Source: JANNSW01 sp031431235
GTDB lineage: Bacteria > Pseudomonadota > Alphaproteobacteria > Rhizobiales > Hyphomicrobiaceae
Assembly: GCA_031431235.1 (NCBI GenBank)
Contig: JANPDA010000046.1
Coordinates: 1 to 5,882 of the forward strand
Reading direction: 5' to 3'
DNA: 5,882 bases
Below the pieces are notes generated by a model. That model was not told where the DNA came from, did no database searches, and saw only the letters and a list, made by a program, of their open reading frames with translations. The translations under genes were made by a program, and so were the position numbers. This document shows positions 5,122 to 5,882 of the stretch, piece by piece (position 1 is the stretch's first letter; every line of letters starts with the position of its first letter).

Positions 5122-5882
5122 ATGCCCCGCCCATCTCGCCGCGCCAAAGCCAATGCTCCGCTCCCGCCTCCGGCCGAGACTTTCGCCGGGACGCCGGGGC
5201 TCGCCGATTCCGAGCAGGCGCATTTCGAGTCGGCGGCGCCCGCTGCCGTCTCGCCCACGGGGCGCGATCTTTCGGTCCCCCAGCCCCTGTTCGACACCCA
5301 TCCGATCCGGGTCAGCATCGTCAGCGGCACGGCGGCACCGATGTTTGCGCCGCACCGGCCGCCACGACCGGAAAAATCCGAAGGCGGCCAGCGGCTGGTC
5401 ATCCAGTCGGAGTACGAGCCGCGCGGCGACCAGCCCACCGCGATCGCCGAGCTGGTCGGAGGCGTGAACGCCCAGGAGCGCGACCAGGTGCTGCTCGGCG
5501 TCACCGGCTCGGGGAAAACCTTCACCATGGCCAAGGTGATCGAGGCGGTGCAGCGCCCGGCCCTGATCCTCGCGCCCAACAAGACGCTCGCGGCGCAACT
5601 CTACGGCGAGTTCAAGAGCTTCTTCCCCGACAACGCGGTCGAGTACTTCGTCTCCTACTATGACTACTATCAGCCCGAAGCCTACGTCCCGCGCACCGAT
5701 ACCTATATCGAGAAGGAAAGCTCGGTGAACGAGGCAATCGACCGGATGCGCCATTCGGCCACCCGCTCGCTGCTCGAACGCGACGACGTGATCATCGTCG
5801 CCTCGGTCAGCTGCCTTTACGGGATCGGCTCGGTCGAGACCTATTCGGCGATGATCTTCGACCTGAAAAAGGGCGCGACGGT
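5122..5882 (+). CDS. uvrB: UvrABC system protein B, N-terminal part (partial)
   Basis: UvrB is the damage-verifying DNA helicase of nucleotide excision repair. It is loaded by UvrA and then recruits UvrC for incision. The 253 visible residues contain the family start of domain 1 (EYEPRGDQPTAIAELVGGV, 98-116) and the Walker A motif GVTGSGKT at 126-133. The helicase motif Ia region APNKTLAAQLYGEFK follows at 151-165. The damage-binding beta-hairpin (SYYDYYQPEAYVPRTDTYIE, 178-197) and VASVSCLYGIG (226-236) come next. The frame is open at the right edge, so the C-terminal helicase half and the UvrC-binding domain lie outside. About 95 residues precede the conserved domain, compared with roughly 12 in E. 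coli. They are Pro/Ala-rich, basic at the very start, and probably disordered. An in-frame ATG at 5344 (residue 75) is an alternative start. The gene follows the TIR gene by 71 bases but has its own promoter. No LexA-type operator is seen. Confidence 0.97.
   Translation, partial: MPRPSRRAKANAPLPPPAETFAGTPGLADSEQAHFESAAPAAVSPTGRDLSVPQPLFDTHPIRVSIVSGTAAPMFAPHRPPRPEKSEGGQRLVIQSEYEPRGDQPTAIAELVGGVNAQERDQVLLGVTGSGKTFTMAKVIEAVQRPALILAPNKTLAAQLYGEFKSFFPDNAVEYFVSYYDYYQPEAYVPRTDTYIEKESSVNEAIDRMRHSATRSLLERDDVIIVASVSCLYGIGSVETYSAMIFDLKKGAT

Overview
The window is GC-rich chromosomal DNA, about two-thirds G+C by eye, and densely coding. The first residues of chorismate synthase, the long N-terminal extension on UvrB and the general codon bias all suggest an alphaproteobacterium, probably Hyphomicrobiales or a relative. 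No rRNA or marker gene allows a firmer placement. I see no tRNA, rRNA, CRISPR array, transposase or integrase.

Left part, minus strand (1-2677): the 5' end of aroC (chorismate synthase, running off the left edge), then a class I SAM-dependent methyltransferase, then a 600-base stretch without an intact gene, then a CorA-family metal-ion transporter. The gene-poor stretch (1106-1705) is not featureless. It holds a decayed, partial, same-strand second copy of the aroC 5' end (best part 1549-1629), four short perfect palindromes between 1273 and 1424, a candidate promoter for the methyltransferase, and a perfect Shine-Dalgarno followed by a 14-codon reading frame on the plus strand.

Right part, plus strand (2927-5882): divergently from corA runs a row of three genes with small gaps. 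They encode a UPF0114/YqhA-type membrane protein, a small NTF2/SnoaL-fold protein, and a TIR-domain protein whose C-terminal two thirds is membrane-embedded. Then comes uvrB (nucleotide excision repair helicase subunit, running off the right edge), with its own sigma70-like promoter placed so close to the ATG that the transcript would be nearly leaderless.

The housekeeping genes (aroC, corA, uvrB) have no obvious functional link. The most unusual items are the membrane-anchored TIR protein, which keeps the position of the TIR catalytic glutamate and sits beside two uncharacterised small genes, and the eroded aroC fragment. Whether the TIR cluster is a defence or stress-signalling unit is inference only; nothing in the window proves it.
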